A stretch of 19,478 bases of DNA from CAZZEX01 sp964653285 (GCA_964653285.1 CAZZEX010000095.1:1-19478); one strand, 5' to 3'; counted from the stretch's first letter, positions 1 to 8,275 are shown. Program-made: numbers and translations. The notes: generated by a model from the sequence alone, not told the origin.

Positions 1-3000
1 GTATGTAGACCGACACCGGTTTTTGGGGGTTGGGGCCGGGGGTGGGGGCGCGTCGGGTACTTTGACTATGACGGCGGAGATGTAAACGTTGGGCGCGTGG
101 TCGGAGGTGATGGGCAGCCGGTAGACGGTGGAGTTGCTCTCCAGCCGCAATACCTCCTGGTGGAGCACCCCACCCCGCTCGACCGTGACCCAGGCCCACT
201 GCTCCCCCGCGAAGGGGCTGGGGATGAGGATCTCAGCCGTCTCGCCGGGGACGTAGGTGGACTTGTCGCTGACGAGCGTGATGCGGTCGTTGTTCTCGCG
301 CCGCCAGGAGACGTATTCGGCCCCGCTGACCCAGACCCAGGTCGAACTGCGCACACCCCCCCCTAGCCCCCCCCTATCAGGGGGGGGAAGGGGGGGGGTG
401 CGCCCGCTGACGACGACGCGGTAGGAGCCGCCCTCCTCCGGCGTGAAGGTCACTACGCCCTCGGCGTTACCGTCGGTAGTCAGCGTACCGGTGTAGACCA
501 GCCGGTCTATCGTCTCCCATTCCCAGGTGCCGCCGCCGAACTCGTCCTCGACGAAAGTGTTGACCCACTCGCGACGGTAGACCTCGGCGCCGAGACTTTG
601 GCCCGGCAGTCGCCCCCCGGCCCAGTCCACTGTCACCACGTCCACCGCCAGTTCCTCCCCAGCCTCGCCGACGTACTGCTGCGGAGCCAGGCCCACGTAG
701 AACTCACCACGGTGGACGACGACGTCGCTGCGGCCGGAGATGGCCTGCCCATCTCTACCATAGACGGTCGCCTCGACAGTGAGCCGTTGCCCGCCAGTCA
801 TCACATCGGTCGGCAGCGCGATGGTCAGGTGGCCGTCGGCGCCGGTATGGCCTGCGCCGCTGAGGGCAACGTCGGGCGCAGGAGGCTCCCACCACCAGCA
901 CCAGCGGCAGGCCCACGGGTCGTCCTCGTCGCTGAAGTCGTATCTCCCGAATTGGGCCGGCTCGAAGCGATAGGGAGCGGAGAAGACACGCCACTCGACG
1001 TCCGCATCGGTAACAGGGCCGCCGAAGAAGTAGCGCACCTCGACGGAGGCCTGCGCCCCCCCCCCGGTCCCCCCTACGAGAGGGAAAGGGGCAGCCAGTT
1101 CCGCCTGTTCCGGCGTGACGATGACCTCGAACTCCGGCGGGCGGTAGGCAGCGACCAGGAAATCGGCCCTGAAGTATTCGTCACCGATCTCAACCTCGAT
1201 GGAATACTGGCCCAGACTGGCTCCCTCGTCGAGCAGTAGTTCGCCGTGGAAGGCGCCGAACTCGTCCAGCGGCAGTCGCTCGTCGTATATTTCCTCTCCG
1301 GCGGCGTCGTAGATGCGCACCTGCACCTCGTCGCGCCTGGGCAGGCTGTAGTGCACGTCCCTCTCGGCACGGGCGATGCCCCGGAAGTAGACCGTCTGTC
1401 CAGCGCGGTAGATGGGCCGGTCGGTGTAGACGTGGACGCGGAAGTCCTGGGGATAGCCGGGCTCCAGCCCGAAGTCCCAGGGGCCGATGCCGTTGTTCCA
1501 CCATTCGCTGGTCAGCGCCAGGGGCTCCTGCGCCACAACGTAGAGCGTGCCGCGACGATTGCCAGCCTCGAAGTGGGCCAGGCCATCTCCGTCGGTGGTC
1601 GCCATGCCGAAGGTGTCCCCGTCATCGTCCCGTGCCATCAGTGTGAGCCCGCTGACGGGTCGCCCGGTCGCCAGGTCGGTCGCCCAGACCCAGACCTCGT
1701 CCTGCGACGTCTTGAGTGTCAGGTTGTACTCGGAGACGACCAAGAGGCGGCGGTGACTCCAGCGGGCATACTCCACACCGGGGGCATGCAGTTCCACCAG
1801 GTAGATGCCCGGCGCAAGTTGCCCGCCGCCTTCCGCCAGGTCAATCAGCGCGTACTGTGTCTCGTTGAGCGGGGCTTCGACGGGTACGGACCACTTACGG
1901 ATGGGGTTGCCAGGGGGCCGGTACTCCCACCAGTCCTGCTGGGCGCGGAGGAATTCCTCCAGATTGAGCCGGTAGAGGCTCAGGTCAAGCCGGGCGGCGT
2001 TGAGGTAGCCGACACCGAGGCGGGCCGGCTGGTGGGCGTCGTAAGCGCCGACCTGGTCGGGGACCAGCAGCCAGGCCGCCGGATCCAGCGGCGCGGTGCG
2101 AAAGCGCACCGTCATCTCCTGCCCGGTCGTGTTGCCGTAGGGGTCAGCGATGCCAGGGCCGATGCGCACTTCGTAGGCGGTAGAGGGTTGCACGCCGAAG
2201 TCGAGCACGAAAGTGTTGTCCCAGGTGTTGAAGTAGGTGTAGACCTGGGTCGGGGAGAGGGGCGGGGTCATCTCCAGGTTGGGCATCACCGTGTCGGGGT
2301 CAATCGGCGTGTTGAAGATGATCTCGAAAGTGGTCCAGGGCCGGGCGTCCTGCTGGTCGTCGTAGGGGCGGGTGCCGACGATGCGCGGAAGGGGGACGGT
2401 GGTGAAGCGCCATTCGTAAGCGTCTCGCATACCCTCCCCAGCCCCCCCTCCAGGGGGAGAGGGGCTCTGCACGCCTGCGCCCACCCGTGCCGTGTAGGTT
2501 GTGTCGAAGTCCAGCCGCTCGTCGGGGGTGAAGGTCAAGATCTCTCCCTCGCAGGTGAAAGTGCCAGGGACGGAGCGCAGGCCGGTGTGCAGGCTGAACG
2601 CTTTGGTTGCTGAAGCGCAGTCCACCGGCATATTGAAGGTGACCTGGACAGCAGTGTCCACGTCTGCCAATTCAGCCTCCTCGTGTGGCGAGACCCACAC
2701 GACCTGGGGCCGCTGGGTGGAGAACGACCATTCGTAGTCCTCGGCCAGGACGCCGCCGGTAGTGTCGCTGAGGCCGGCCGCGATGTGTCCGGTGTAGGTA
2801 GTGCCGCCGGCCAGGGGTTCAGCGGGGGTGAAGACATAGATGGAGGTGCTGAGCCACTCGCCGCTGCCCTCAATGGCTGGGTTGAGGGTGAGCGGCTGGG
2901 GAAGTTCAGCGTAGGCCGGGTCGCTGACCGCCGTCAACGGGACGACGGGCCGGTTGAAGATAACAGTGATGATGCTGGCGGCCTCCACGTCCTCCGTGTC

Positions 3001-3453
3001 GGGGGCGGGGACGACCTGGGCCACCTCCAGGTAGCCGACGGTGCGGAAGCGGAAGCGGTAGGCTCCGTCGAGGGAGTTGCCATCGGTCGTTTTGGCCTCG
3101 GGGCCAAGCGCGACCTGGTACTCGGCGTCCCGCTTGAGGTCGCGGGCGGGCTTGAAGCACACGGTGCGCTCGTCGGCCCACTCGAAGCCACCGCGCACCT
3201 CCGGGCTGAGGCGGAAAGCGGCCTCGACAGAGGCGTGGTCCATCGCCCGGTCGAAGACCAGTTCAATGGTGCCATCCGGCGGCAGTTCCTCGCCCCGCTC
3301 TGGTGTGCGCTGGACGACGACGGCGGGGACGGCACCGGGCGGGGGTGGGGTGTAGGGAGGTGGGGTGGAGGTGGGTTTGGGCCCGCAGGCCCCCAGCAGC
3401 AGGCTGAGGAGCGCGGCAAGGGTCACGGCTCTGTAGACGTATGAGTTTTTCAT
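1..3453 (-). CDS. Alpha-2-macroglobulin-like lipoprotein, 5' part
   Basis: The reading frame is open from ATG 3453 to the window edge (1151 residues), so the C-terminal half, where a thioester would lie, is not visible. GGAGGA (3461-3466) lies 7 bases before the start. The N-terminus is a lipoprotein signal with lipobox LLGAC, then a Pro/Thr linker. Four Ig-like (Big_5 type) repeats follow at about residues 35-450, each with a V.F.RPV/AMD-like strand. Macroglobulin domains come next, with TDRPIYRAGQTVYF near residue 670 and a later segment ITLVSDKSTYVPGETAEI that resembles the bait-region domain. Family knowledge: bacterial alpha-2-macroglobulins are envelope proteins thought to trap attacking proteases and are often paired with penicillin-binding protein 1C; any such partner would be off-window. 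Oddity: three palindromic G/C-run elements are read through in frame. The family call is firm; the exact domain borders are estimates. Confidence 0.9.
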   Translation of the reverse strand, partial: MKNSYVYRAVTLAALLSLLLGACGPKPTSTPPPYTPPPPGAVPAVVVQRTPERGEELPPDGTIELVFDRAMDHASVEAAFRLSPEVRGGFEWADERTVCFKPARDLKRDAEYQVALGPEAKTTDGNSLDGAYRFRFRTVGYLEVAQVVPAPDTEDVEAASIITVIFNRPVVPLTAVSDPAYAELPQPLTLNPAIEGSGEWLSTSIYVFTPAEPLAGGTTYTGHIAAGLSDTTGGVLAEDYEWSFSTQRPQVVWVSPHEEAELADVDTAVQVTFNMPVDCASATKAFSLHTGLRSVPGTFTCEGEILTFTPDERLDFDTTYTARVGAGVQSPSPPGGGAGEGMRDAYEWRFTTVPLPRIVGTRPYDDQQDARPWTTFEIIFNTPIDPDTVMPNLEMTPPLSPTQVYTYFNTWDNTFVLDFGVQPSTAYEVRIGPGIADPYGNTTGQEMTVRFRTAPLDPAAWLLVPDQVGAYDAHQPARLGVGYLNAARLDLSLYRLNLEEFLRAQQDWWEYRPPGNPIRKWSVPVEAPLNETQYALIDLAEGGGQLAPGIYLVELHAPGVEYARWSHRRLLVVSEYNLTLKTSQDEVWVWATDLATGRPVSGLTLMARDDDGDTFGMATTDGDGLAHFEAGNRRGTLYVVAQEPLALTSEWWNNGIGPWDFGLEPGYPQDFRVHVYTDRPIYRAGQTVYFRGIARAERDVHYSLPRRDEVQVRIYDAAGEEIYDERLPLDEFGAFHGELLLDEGASLGQYSIEVEIGDEYFRADFLVAAYRPPEFEVIVTPEQAELAAPFPLVGGTGGGAQASVEVRYFFGGPVTDADVEWRVFSAPYRFEPAQFGRYDFSDEDDPWACRWCWWWEPPAPDVALSGAGHTGADGHLTIALPTDVMTGGQRLTVEATVYGRDGQAISGRSDVVVHRGEFYVGLAPQQYVGEAGEELAVDVVTVDWAGGRLPGQSLGAEVYRREWVNTFVEDEFGGGTWEWETIDRLVYTGTLTTDGNAEGVVTFTPEEGGSYRVVVSGRTPPLPPPDRGGLGGGVRSSTWVWVSGAEYVSWRRENNDRITLVSDKSTYVPGETAEILIPSPFAGEQWAWVTVERGGVLHQEVLRLESNSTVYRLPITSDHAPNVYISAVIVKVPDAPPPPAPTPKNRCRSTY
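349..403. repeat. In-frame poly-C palindrome, copy A
   Basis: This 55-bp imperfect palindrome begins GCGCAC and ends GTGCGC. It is built of C runs on the left and G runs on the right around a TATCAG centre. It lies inside the alpha-2-macroglobulin gene and is translated on the minus strand as a Pro stretch followed by a Gly stretch (around residues 1018-1035). It shares its layout with copies at 1052-1092 and 2431-2467. Confidence 0.75.
1052..1092. repeat. In-frame poly-C palindrome, copy B
   Basis: This 41-bp C-run/G-run element with ends TGCGCCCC and GGGGCA and centre CCTACGAGAGG lies inside the alpha-2-macroglobulin gene. The minus-strand translation is APFPLVGGTGGGAQA, between two macroglobulin-type segments (around residues 787-800). 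It has the same architecture as copies A and C but is not identical, as expected for a dispersed family. Confidence 0.65.
2431..2467. repeat. In-frame poly-C palindrome, copy C
   Basis: This 37-bp element has inverted CCCTCCCC and GGGGAGAGGGG halves around CCTCCAGG. It is translated on the minus strand as SPSPPGGGAGEG (around residues 329-340) in the third Ig-like repeat of the alpha-2-macroglobulin protein. It is the third member of the family inside one gene. Confidence 0.65.
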
Positions 3454-3471
3454 TGGTTTGTCCTCCCTCTT

Positions 3472-3492
3472 ACGTTTCACGTCTCACGTCAG
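3472..3492. repeat. Heptad tract, ACGTTTC type
   Basis: Three tandem heptads ACGTTTC, ACGTCTC and ACGTCAG lie in the 5' leader of the alpha-2-macroglobulin gene, between its -10 box and its ribosome site. The same heptad family occurs inside hemW at 10609-10629 and, as AAACNNN, across the hemW start at 10344-10371. Confidence 0.65.
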
Positions 3493-3496
3493 TATA
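3491..3496 (-). promoter_or_regulatory. Candidate -10 box of alpha-2-macroglobulin gene
   Basis: On the minus strand this reads TATACT, 5 of 6 to the consensus, about 40 bases before the start codon. No convincing -35 box is seen at 16-18 bases, so the call rests on the -10 alone. Confidence 0.4.
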
Positions 3497-3701
3497 TCAC
3501 AGAACTCGCTGTCGCGGTAGCGAGACCGTAAGCGGTCTACTGTTCAAGACGTTCGAGTGGGAGAGAAGGTTCCAGGCAAGACAACGACAGGCAGAGAAAG
3601 AAACGAACGGCCTGAAGCACACACAGAACTTGGGGAAGCATCGCAATTCAAGCCCTTCAACTACAAACGTGCCCCAAAACACTACGGATTCTTGAAAAAT
3701 A

Positions 3702-3731
3702 TTGACAGTCAGCATAGAAACATGATAAAAT
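3702..3731 (+). promoter_or_regulatory. Sigma-70-type promoter of the TPR membrane protein
   Basis: A perfect TTGACA (3702-3707) and TAAAAT (3726-3731) are separated by 18 bases. Transcription would begin about 20 bases before ATG 3759, leaving just enough leader for the AGGAGG ribosome site at 3747-3752. This is the best promoter match in the window. Confidence 0.75.
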
Positions 3732-3758
3732 GAGTTGAGAGTTCTCAGGAGGCACCCA

Positions 3759-5132
3759 ATGATAACTGATGACCTGCTGAAACGAGGCATCGCCGCCCTC
3801 AAGGCGGGGCGCAAGGCAGAAGCACGTAACCTGCTGATGCAAGTTGTAGGGCAGGACGAGCGCAATGAGATGGCCTGGCTGTGGCTAAGCGGCGCAGTAG
3901 ATACGGATGAGGACCGCCTCATCTGTATGGAAAACATGCTGACCATCAACCCAAACAATGAGAGTGCGCAACGGGGAATTGAGATTCTAAGGAAACGAAG
4001 TGCACCAGGCTTGGATTCCACGCCAGATGCCAAATCGCTCGAAGACAAACCTGCAACGTCTAGACGAAGCACTCCATCAGAGCCCGGCACTCGGGAAATC
4101 ATCTCGACACCCTCCGTCCCCTCGGCGTCCAGGCCCCGCATTAAAGAGGTGCCTGCTTGCAGCATCTGTGGTCGGCAAGACGAGACGTTGCGCGTCGTTG
4201 TCTACCCTTACGTCTTCAGCCTTATCGTTGTGAGCTTCCGACGCTCGTTTGCTGGTCTGTGGTGCAGGAAACACCGTAACCTGCGGCTAGCCCTCGCTAG
4301 TTTCATCACAGCAACTTTGGGATGGATAGGTATCCCCTACGGGCTAATATGGACGCCAGTAGCACTGCTCGACCTCGTGCAGGGCGGCAGACAGCCCGCT
4401 GAGCCGAACGCAAATATGCTCAGCTCGCTTGCTGAGCACAAGTTACAACGAGGAGATGCACAGGCTGCTGTACGTTGTCTCGAGGCCAGCCTGCAAGCCC
4501 GCGATGACAATGCAGTTCGGGAGCGCTTACACGAAATCCGCAGGAACTTCGGCCTGCCTGTTTATCAGGCCGGGCGCTGGCGCACAGTATCAACCTTAGC
4601 TGATGTACTGCTCGTTGCCGTTGGAATTGGGATGTTTATCGGTGTCCTGGACTACGTGATCACGGCTATCTTCTCGCCACTGATGAGCGGAGAAGTACCA
4701 ATCTTTGTGGTCATTCTTAGCTGGGCACCTTTCATTATGATGACCTTCATTGGTGGACTATTCCTCTTTCAACTCATCGAGTGGGCCATAGCACAAATCA
4801 GGTGCTGTAAGCTTTCTCTTGCAATCAGCATAAGCATTGTGACGGCTATCTTAGCCGCATATAGTCTACTACAGGGCTCCGCGATCAGCGACTACGTTGC
4901 GGCCCTACTGTTTTATGGAGACGCGTTCGAATCGGTGTTCGACGTACTCTCCACTGGCATATTGACCCTCCTGCTGGGCGGCTTCTTCTGGATGCTGAGT
5001 TCCATTGAACCAGCCAATATGTCTGGTATCATTTATATAGTCCTGTTGCTGGTCACCATGGGTTACTACCTGATCATGGCCGTCGTGACTGCAATACGGA
5101 CAACACGGTGGCAACAGCGTCTAGTCGAATGA
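3759..5132 (+). CDS. TPR-like, multi-pass membrane protein with Cys/His site
   Basis: The protein has 457 residues. ATG 3759 is chosen because AGGAGG lies 6 bases upstream; an in-frame TTG at 3735 has no such site. Residues 1-80 form a helical TPR-like pair (LKRGIAALKAGRKAEARNLL, then a W-LWLSGAV helix). A polar Ser/Pro linker (81-130) follows. Residues 134-172 hold C-x2-C and C-x2-H pairs (C134, C137, C169, H172), a plausible zinc site, followed by a GWIGIPYG hydrophobic hairpin. A second TPR-like helix pair (218-262) precedes about five membrane helices (near 280-306, 313-345, 352-372, 394-416, 423-446). The architecture suggests a membrane-anchored adaptor, but the function is unknown. Base composition is visibly more A/T-rich than the flanking genes, which may mean transfer or weaker selection. 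Confidence 0.8.
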   Translation: MITDDLLKRGIAALKAGRKAEARNLLMQVVGQDERNEMAWLWLSGAVDTDEDRLICMENMLTINPNNESAQRGIEILRKRSAPGLDSTPDAKSLEDKPATSRRSTPSEPGTREIISTPSVPSASRPRIKEVPACSICGRQDETLRVVVYPYVFSLIVVSFRRSFAGLWCRKHRNLRLALASFITATLGWIGIPYGLIWTPVALLDLVQGGRQPAEPNANMLSSLAEHKLQRGDAQAAVRCLEASLQARDDNAVRERLHEIRRNFGLPVYQAGRWRTVSTLADVLLVAVGIGMFIGVLDYVITAIFSPLMSGEVPIFVVILSWAPFIMMTFIGGLFLFQLIEWAIAQIRCCKLSLAISISIVTAILAAYSLLQGSAISDYVAALLFYGDAFESVFDVLSTGILTLLLGGFFWMLSSIEPANMSGIIYIVLLLVTMGYYLIMAVVTAIRTTRWQQRLVE

Positions 5133-5151
5133 AGCCAAGCCGACCCTCAGC

Positions 5152-5364
5152 CTAAATTCGCTGGCGCGAACTTCGCATTTCGCAGATACCGGGGCAGTCG
5201 TTGGTATTATTCTGCATCCGACGAAACTGCCGCCGGCTTACTCCTACAACGTCGGTAAGGCAGCCAGGGCACAGGCATTGCTACTGGCACAGGATCAGGC
5301 GCGGCATAACGGCGTGACCGTCAACATCTCGCACCCGGCCCCGCACCTGCGATCAAGAGTCTAA
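5152..5364 (+). pseudogene. C-terminal relic of a short-chain dehydrogenase/reductase
   Basis: One open frame without a plausible start translates to a piece containing GAVVGIIL, then AYSYNVGKAARAQALLLAQD and GVTVNI, ending at TAA 5362. This is the core of the SDR fold: a strand, the catalytic Y-x3-K (here in YSYNVGKAA), and the following helix and strand. Family members continue with a PG-containing loop and about 60 more residues, and need a cofactor-binding N-terminus of about 140 residues; both are missing. The last 12 bases overlap the stop end of the opposing cold-shock gene. It is called a relic because of the missing halves and the decayed loop (ISHPAPH). Confidence 0.65.
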
Positions 5365-5814
5365 CGCGTTCTTCTCCACGTCCATCCGTTCCACATCCAC
5401 CGCCTGGGGCCCCTTCGCAGTTTGCTCGACAAGGTAGGTCACCCGCGTGCCGTCGGGAAAGTATGGTCTCTCCCCCGGCGCGATGCCGGTGCAGTGAAAG
5501 AAAAGCTCCTCACCACTGGGGTGGACGATGAAGCCATAGCCTTTCTCCTGATTGTACCACTTAACGCTGCCCTCGTGGGGGCCGGGTCCGAGTACCACCG
5601 CTGACCCCGGCCTCTGCTCCGCCGCCGGTCTCGACCAGGACTCACTCCGTGGCCTCGGGCTCTGTTCTGCACGGGCTGGAGCCCGGCATGAGGGGCATAA
5701 CTCCGGCGGTGTGATCTCCTCGCCCCGCTTTGCCTGCCGGCGCTGGTCCTCAATCCTGAAGACAAATTGCTTGCCACACTTTGTGCAGATCGCCCAGATG
5801 TCTTGATAAACCAT
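5353..5814 (-). CDS. Zinc-ribbon/cold-shock domain protein
   Basis: The protein has 153 residues; the start ATG is preceded by GAGGAGG. Residues 1-45 form a zinc ribbon with C10-x2-C13 and C40-x2-C43 and an intervening QFVF..EDQ strand, matching the small 'probable zinc-ribbon' family. A Ser/Arg/Pro-rich linker (46-79) leads to a cold-shock domain (about 80-150) with GSVKWYNQEKGYGFI, RNP1-like KGYGFI at 90-95 and ELFFH as the RNP2 position. Family knowledge: cold-shock domains bind single-stranded RNA or DNA and melt secondary structure; the ribbon may add a nucleic-acid or protein contact. The gene starts 19 bases after the gyrA stop on the same strand and is likely translated from the same mRNA. 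Confidence 0.9.
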   Translation of the reverse strand: MVYQDIWAICTKCGKQFVFRIEDQRRQAKRGEEITPPELCPSCRAPARAEQSPRPRSESWSRPAAEQRPGSAVVLGPGPHEGSVKWYNQEKGYGFIVHPSGEELFFHCTGIAPGERPYFPDGTRVTYLVEQTAKGPQAVDVERMDVEKNALDS

Positions 5815-5833
5815 CCTGAATCCTCCTCATTCG

Positions 5834-8275
5834 CTATTCGGTATTCGTCAGGAGAAGTAACACAAAGGCGTCTACCACGACGTCCTGTTTCCGCAATGCG
5901 ATGATTTTCTGGCCCAACGTGGCTCGGCCTTTGCGGGGCGCGTTCTTGGCAAGGATAGTTCTCACCGCCCCCTTCTTAGTGATCAACACCACCGGATCGC
6001 GGGCTTGCAGCACACAACCCCCTGCCAGACCCGCACTGGTCGCGGTGAGACGCGCAGTGAGCACCCCTTGTCCGTAGCGGCCCTGGGTGGGGTATTCGGA
6101 CAGGGGCGTGCGCTTTGCCTTGCCGTCGCTGGCGACGATGAAAAGGTCGGAACGCGCCCGCGCGACAGCCAACGCCACCACCCGGTCCTCCGCGCCGCTC
6201 AACTTGATGCCCTTTACGCCCCCAGCAGATAGTCCCATCGGCCGCACTTCCTCTTCCTTGAAACGGATGGCCCGACCAGCGGCGGCGACCAGGAGCACCT
6301 GGTCCCCTCCCGTCGTGAGCGCTGCCCGACCAAGCGCGTCTGCTGGCTCCACCCCGATGACGACGAACGATTCGCTGCTCACCCCGGGCAAATCGGCCAA
6401 CGCCACCCGTTTGACAACCCCGCGCCGCGTGGCGAGGAACAGATAGCCCTCCGATAGTGATGGGGGAAGCGCCAGCGCGGCCACGACGGTATCGCGGCGC
6501 GTCAGCGGCGTCAGGTCGGCGTAGTGCGTGCCCGCGCCCTCCCAGGCTACCCCCTCCGGCAATTGGTGGACAGGGACGGCGACGGCTTCGCCGCCAGCGG
6601 TGAAAAGATAGAGCGTATCCCGGGTGGAGGCAGTCAACACAGCGACTGGCGCGTCCTGAGGACGGGATGGTACCCGTGGAGATGTGCCTTCGCCCGGCAT
6701 GCGAGCCACCAGCCCGCCCCGGGTCACGGCTACCCACACCGGCTGGTCGGGGATCAGGTCCGCGGCGGTCAGCTGCACCTTGCCCGTGTCCAGCACCTGT
6801 GTGCGGCGGGCACTGGCGTAGCGCTTCTTGATGGTCAAAAGTTCGTCGCGCACAACGGTGCGGATTTTTTTCGGACTGCGCAACAATCCTTCAAAGTACT
6901 TGATCAACCGTTTCTTTTCCTCGTACTCGTCCTGGATCTTGCGTCGCTCCAGGGCGGCCAACCGCTTGAGCGGCATGTCAAGGATCGCCTGGGCCTGGGC
7001 CTGGCTGAGTTTGAACTTGCGGCGCAGGTTCTTATGCGCGGTGTCGGTGGTGCGGGAACGACGGATGGTGGCGATCACCTCGTCCAGATTGTCGAGCGCG
7101 GTGAGTAAACCCTCCAAGATGTGAGCGCGCTCCCTGGCACGGGCCAGTTCGCACTGGCTGCGGCGGGTGACGACCACCTGCCGGTGCTCCAGGTAGGTAA
7201 GCAGCGCCTTCTTGAGCGTCAGCAGGCGCGGCTCGCCACCCACCAGCGCCAGCATGATCAGGCTGAAGGTGCTCTCCATCGGAGTACGCCGGAAGAGATC
7301 CGCGATCACCTTCTGCGGCTCGACGGTGCGGGTGAGTTCGATCACCAGCCGCATGCCCCGCCGATCCGATTCGTCGCGCAGGTCGGTGATACCCTCGATG
7401 CGACCGTCGCGCACCAAGTGGGCGATGCGCTCAATGAGGCCGCTCTTGTTGACCTGGTAGGGAAGTTCGGTGACGACAATGCGGTGGCGGGAGCGGCTCA
7501 TCTCCTCGACGTGGGCGCGGGCACGCACCGTGATCTTGCCCCGCCCCTGTCCGTAGGCGTGGGCGATGACGTCATCGCCGCCTTCCTCCATCCGCCGATA
7601 GATCACGCCGCCGGTGGGGAAATCCGGTCCCTGGATGAAGCGCATCAGATCCTCGACGGTGACATCATCCAGTCTGCGCCAATGGTCGAGCATGTAGATC
7701 AGCGCGTCGCACACCTCGCCCAGGTTGTGAGGTGGGATGGAGGTGGACATCCCCACGGCGATGCCGGAAGCGCCGTTGACCAGCAGGTTGGGGATGGCAG
7801 CGGGCAATACGGTGGGTTCTTGAAGGGTGCCGTCGAAGTTGGGAGCGAAGTCCACCGTGTCCTTGTCCAGGTCGGTCAGGAATTCGGTAGCGATGGAGGC
7901 CAGGCGAGCCTCGGTGTAACGCATCGCAGCGGGGCTGTCGCCGTCCACCGAGCCGAAGTTCCCCTGCCCATCCACGAGCGGACAGCGCAGGCTGAAATCC
8001 TGGGCCATTCGCGCCATCGCCTCGTACACCGCTACATCGCCATGAGGGTGATACTTGCCCAGTACCTCGCCGACGATGCGAGCCGATTTCTTGTACGGGG
8101 TATCGGGCCGCAGTCCCAGGCCGTGCATCGCGTAGAGGATGCGGCGCTGAACCGGCTTGAGGCCGTCGCGAGCGTCGGGCAGGGCGCGCGCGACGATGAC
8201 GCTCATCGCGTAGTCCAGGTACGCCACCTGCATCTCGTTGTCAATATCTACTTGACGGACGGTTCCAATCTCCAT
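5834..8275 (-). CDS. gyrA: DNA gyrase/type IIA topoisomerase subunit A
   Basis: The protein has 813 residues. ATG 8275 is chosen because GGAG lies 8 bases upstream; an in-frame ATG 24 bases earlier has no ribosome site. With GyrB it cuts and religates DNA to change supercoiling. Visible marks are YAMSVIVARALPDARDGLKP near the N-terminus, GKYHPHGD (73-80), the catalytic tyrosine in MRYTEARL (Y120), and the beta-pinwheel C-terminal domain from about residue 505. Two oddities stand out. The position equal to E. coli Ser83 is Val81. The first pinwheel blade lacks a GyrA box (Q-x-R-G-G-x-G), while a related QGRYGQG occurs at 731-737 in a late blade. It could therefore be a ParC-type or second paralog rather than the main gyrase A. 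A zinc-ribbon/cold-shock gene follows on the same strand. Confidence 0.9.
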   Translation of the reverse strand: MEIGTVRQVDIDNEMQVAYLDYAMSVIVARALPDARDGLKPVQRRILYAMHGLGLRPDTPYKKSARIVGEVLGKYHPHGDVAVYEAMARMAQDFSLRCPLVDGQGNFGSVDGDSPAAMRYTEARLASIATEFLTDLDKDTVDFAPNFDGTLQEPTVLPAAIPNLLVNGASGIAVGMSTSIPPHNLGEVCDALIYMLDHWRRLDDVTVEDLMRFIQGPDFPTGGVIYRRMEEGGDDVIAHAYGQGRGKITVRARAHVEEMSRSRHRIVVTELPYQVNKSGLIERIAHLVRDGRIEGITDLRDESDRRGMRLVIELTRTVEPQKVIADLFRRTPMESTFSLIMLALVGGEPRLLTLKKALLTYLEHRQVVVTRRSQCELARARERAHILEGLLTALDNLDEVIATIRRSRTTDTAHKNLRRKFKLSQAQAQAILDMPLKRLAALERRKIQDEYEEKKRLIKYFEGLLRSPKKIRTVVRDELLTIKKRYASARRTQVLDTGKVQLTAADLIPDQPVWVAVTRGGLVARMPGEGTSPRVPSRPQDAPVAVLTASTRDTLYLFTAGGEAVAVPVHQLPEGVAWEGAGTHYADLTPLTRRDTVVAALALPPSLSEGYLFLATRRGVVKRVALADLPGVSSESFVVIGVEPADALGRAALTTGGDQVLLVAAAGRAIRFKEEEVRPMGLSAGGVKGIKLSGAEDRVVALAVARARSDLFIVASDGKAKRTPLSEYPTQGRYGQGVLTARLTATSAGLAGGCVLQARDPVVLITKKGAVRTILAKNAPRKGRATLGQKIIALRKQDVVVDAFVLLLLTNTE

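Larger units (their letters stand above)
3454..3758. other. Divergent intergenic region
   Basis: This 305-bp gap separates two divergent genes. From left to right it holds the ribosome site of the minus-strand gene, a heptad repeat (3472-3492), a minus-strand -10 box (3491-3496), a 6-bp hairpin AGACCG/CGGTCT with a TAAG loop (3523-3538), about 160 bp in which I see nothing, and a good plus-strand promoter (3702-3731). Confidence 0.6.

Noticed and set aside
10..30. Possible frameshift at the A run near the left edge
   Set aside because: One frame gives an unusual KNRCRSTY ending and another reads more naturally, but too little sequence is visible to decide.
1246..2613. Long plus-strand open frame (455 codons) opposite the alpha-2-macroglobulin gene
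   Set aside because: Its product has no domain-like pattern and is the mirror of a recognisable coding frame; such frames are common in GC-rich DNA.
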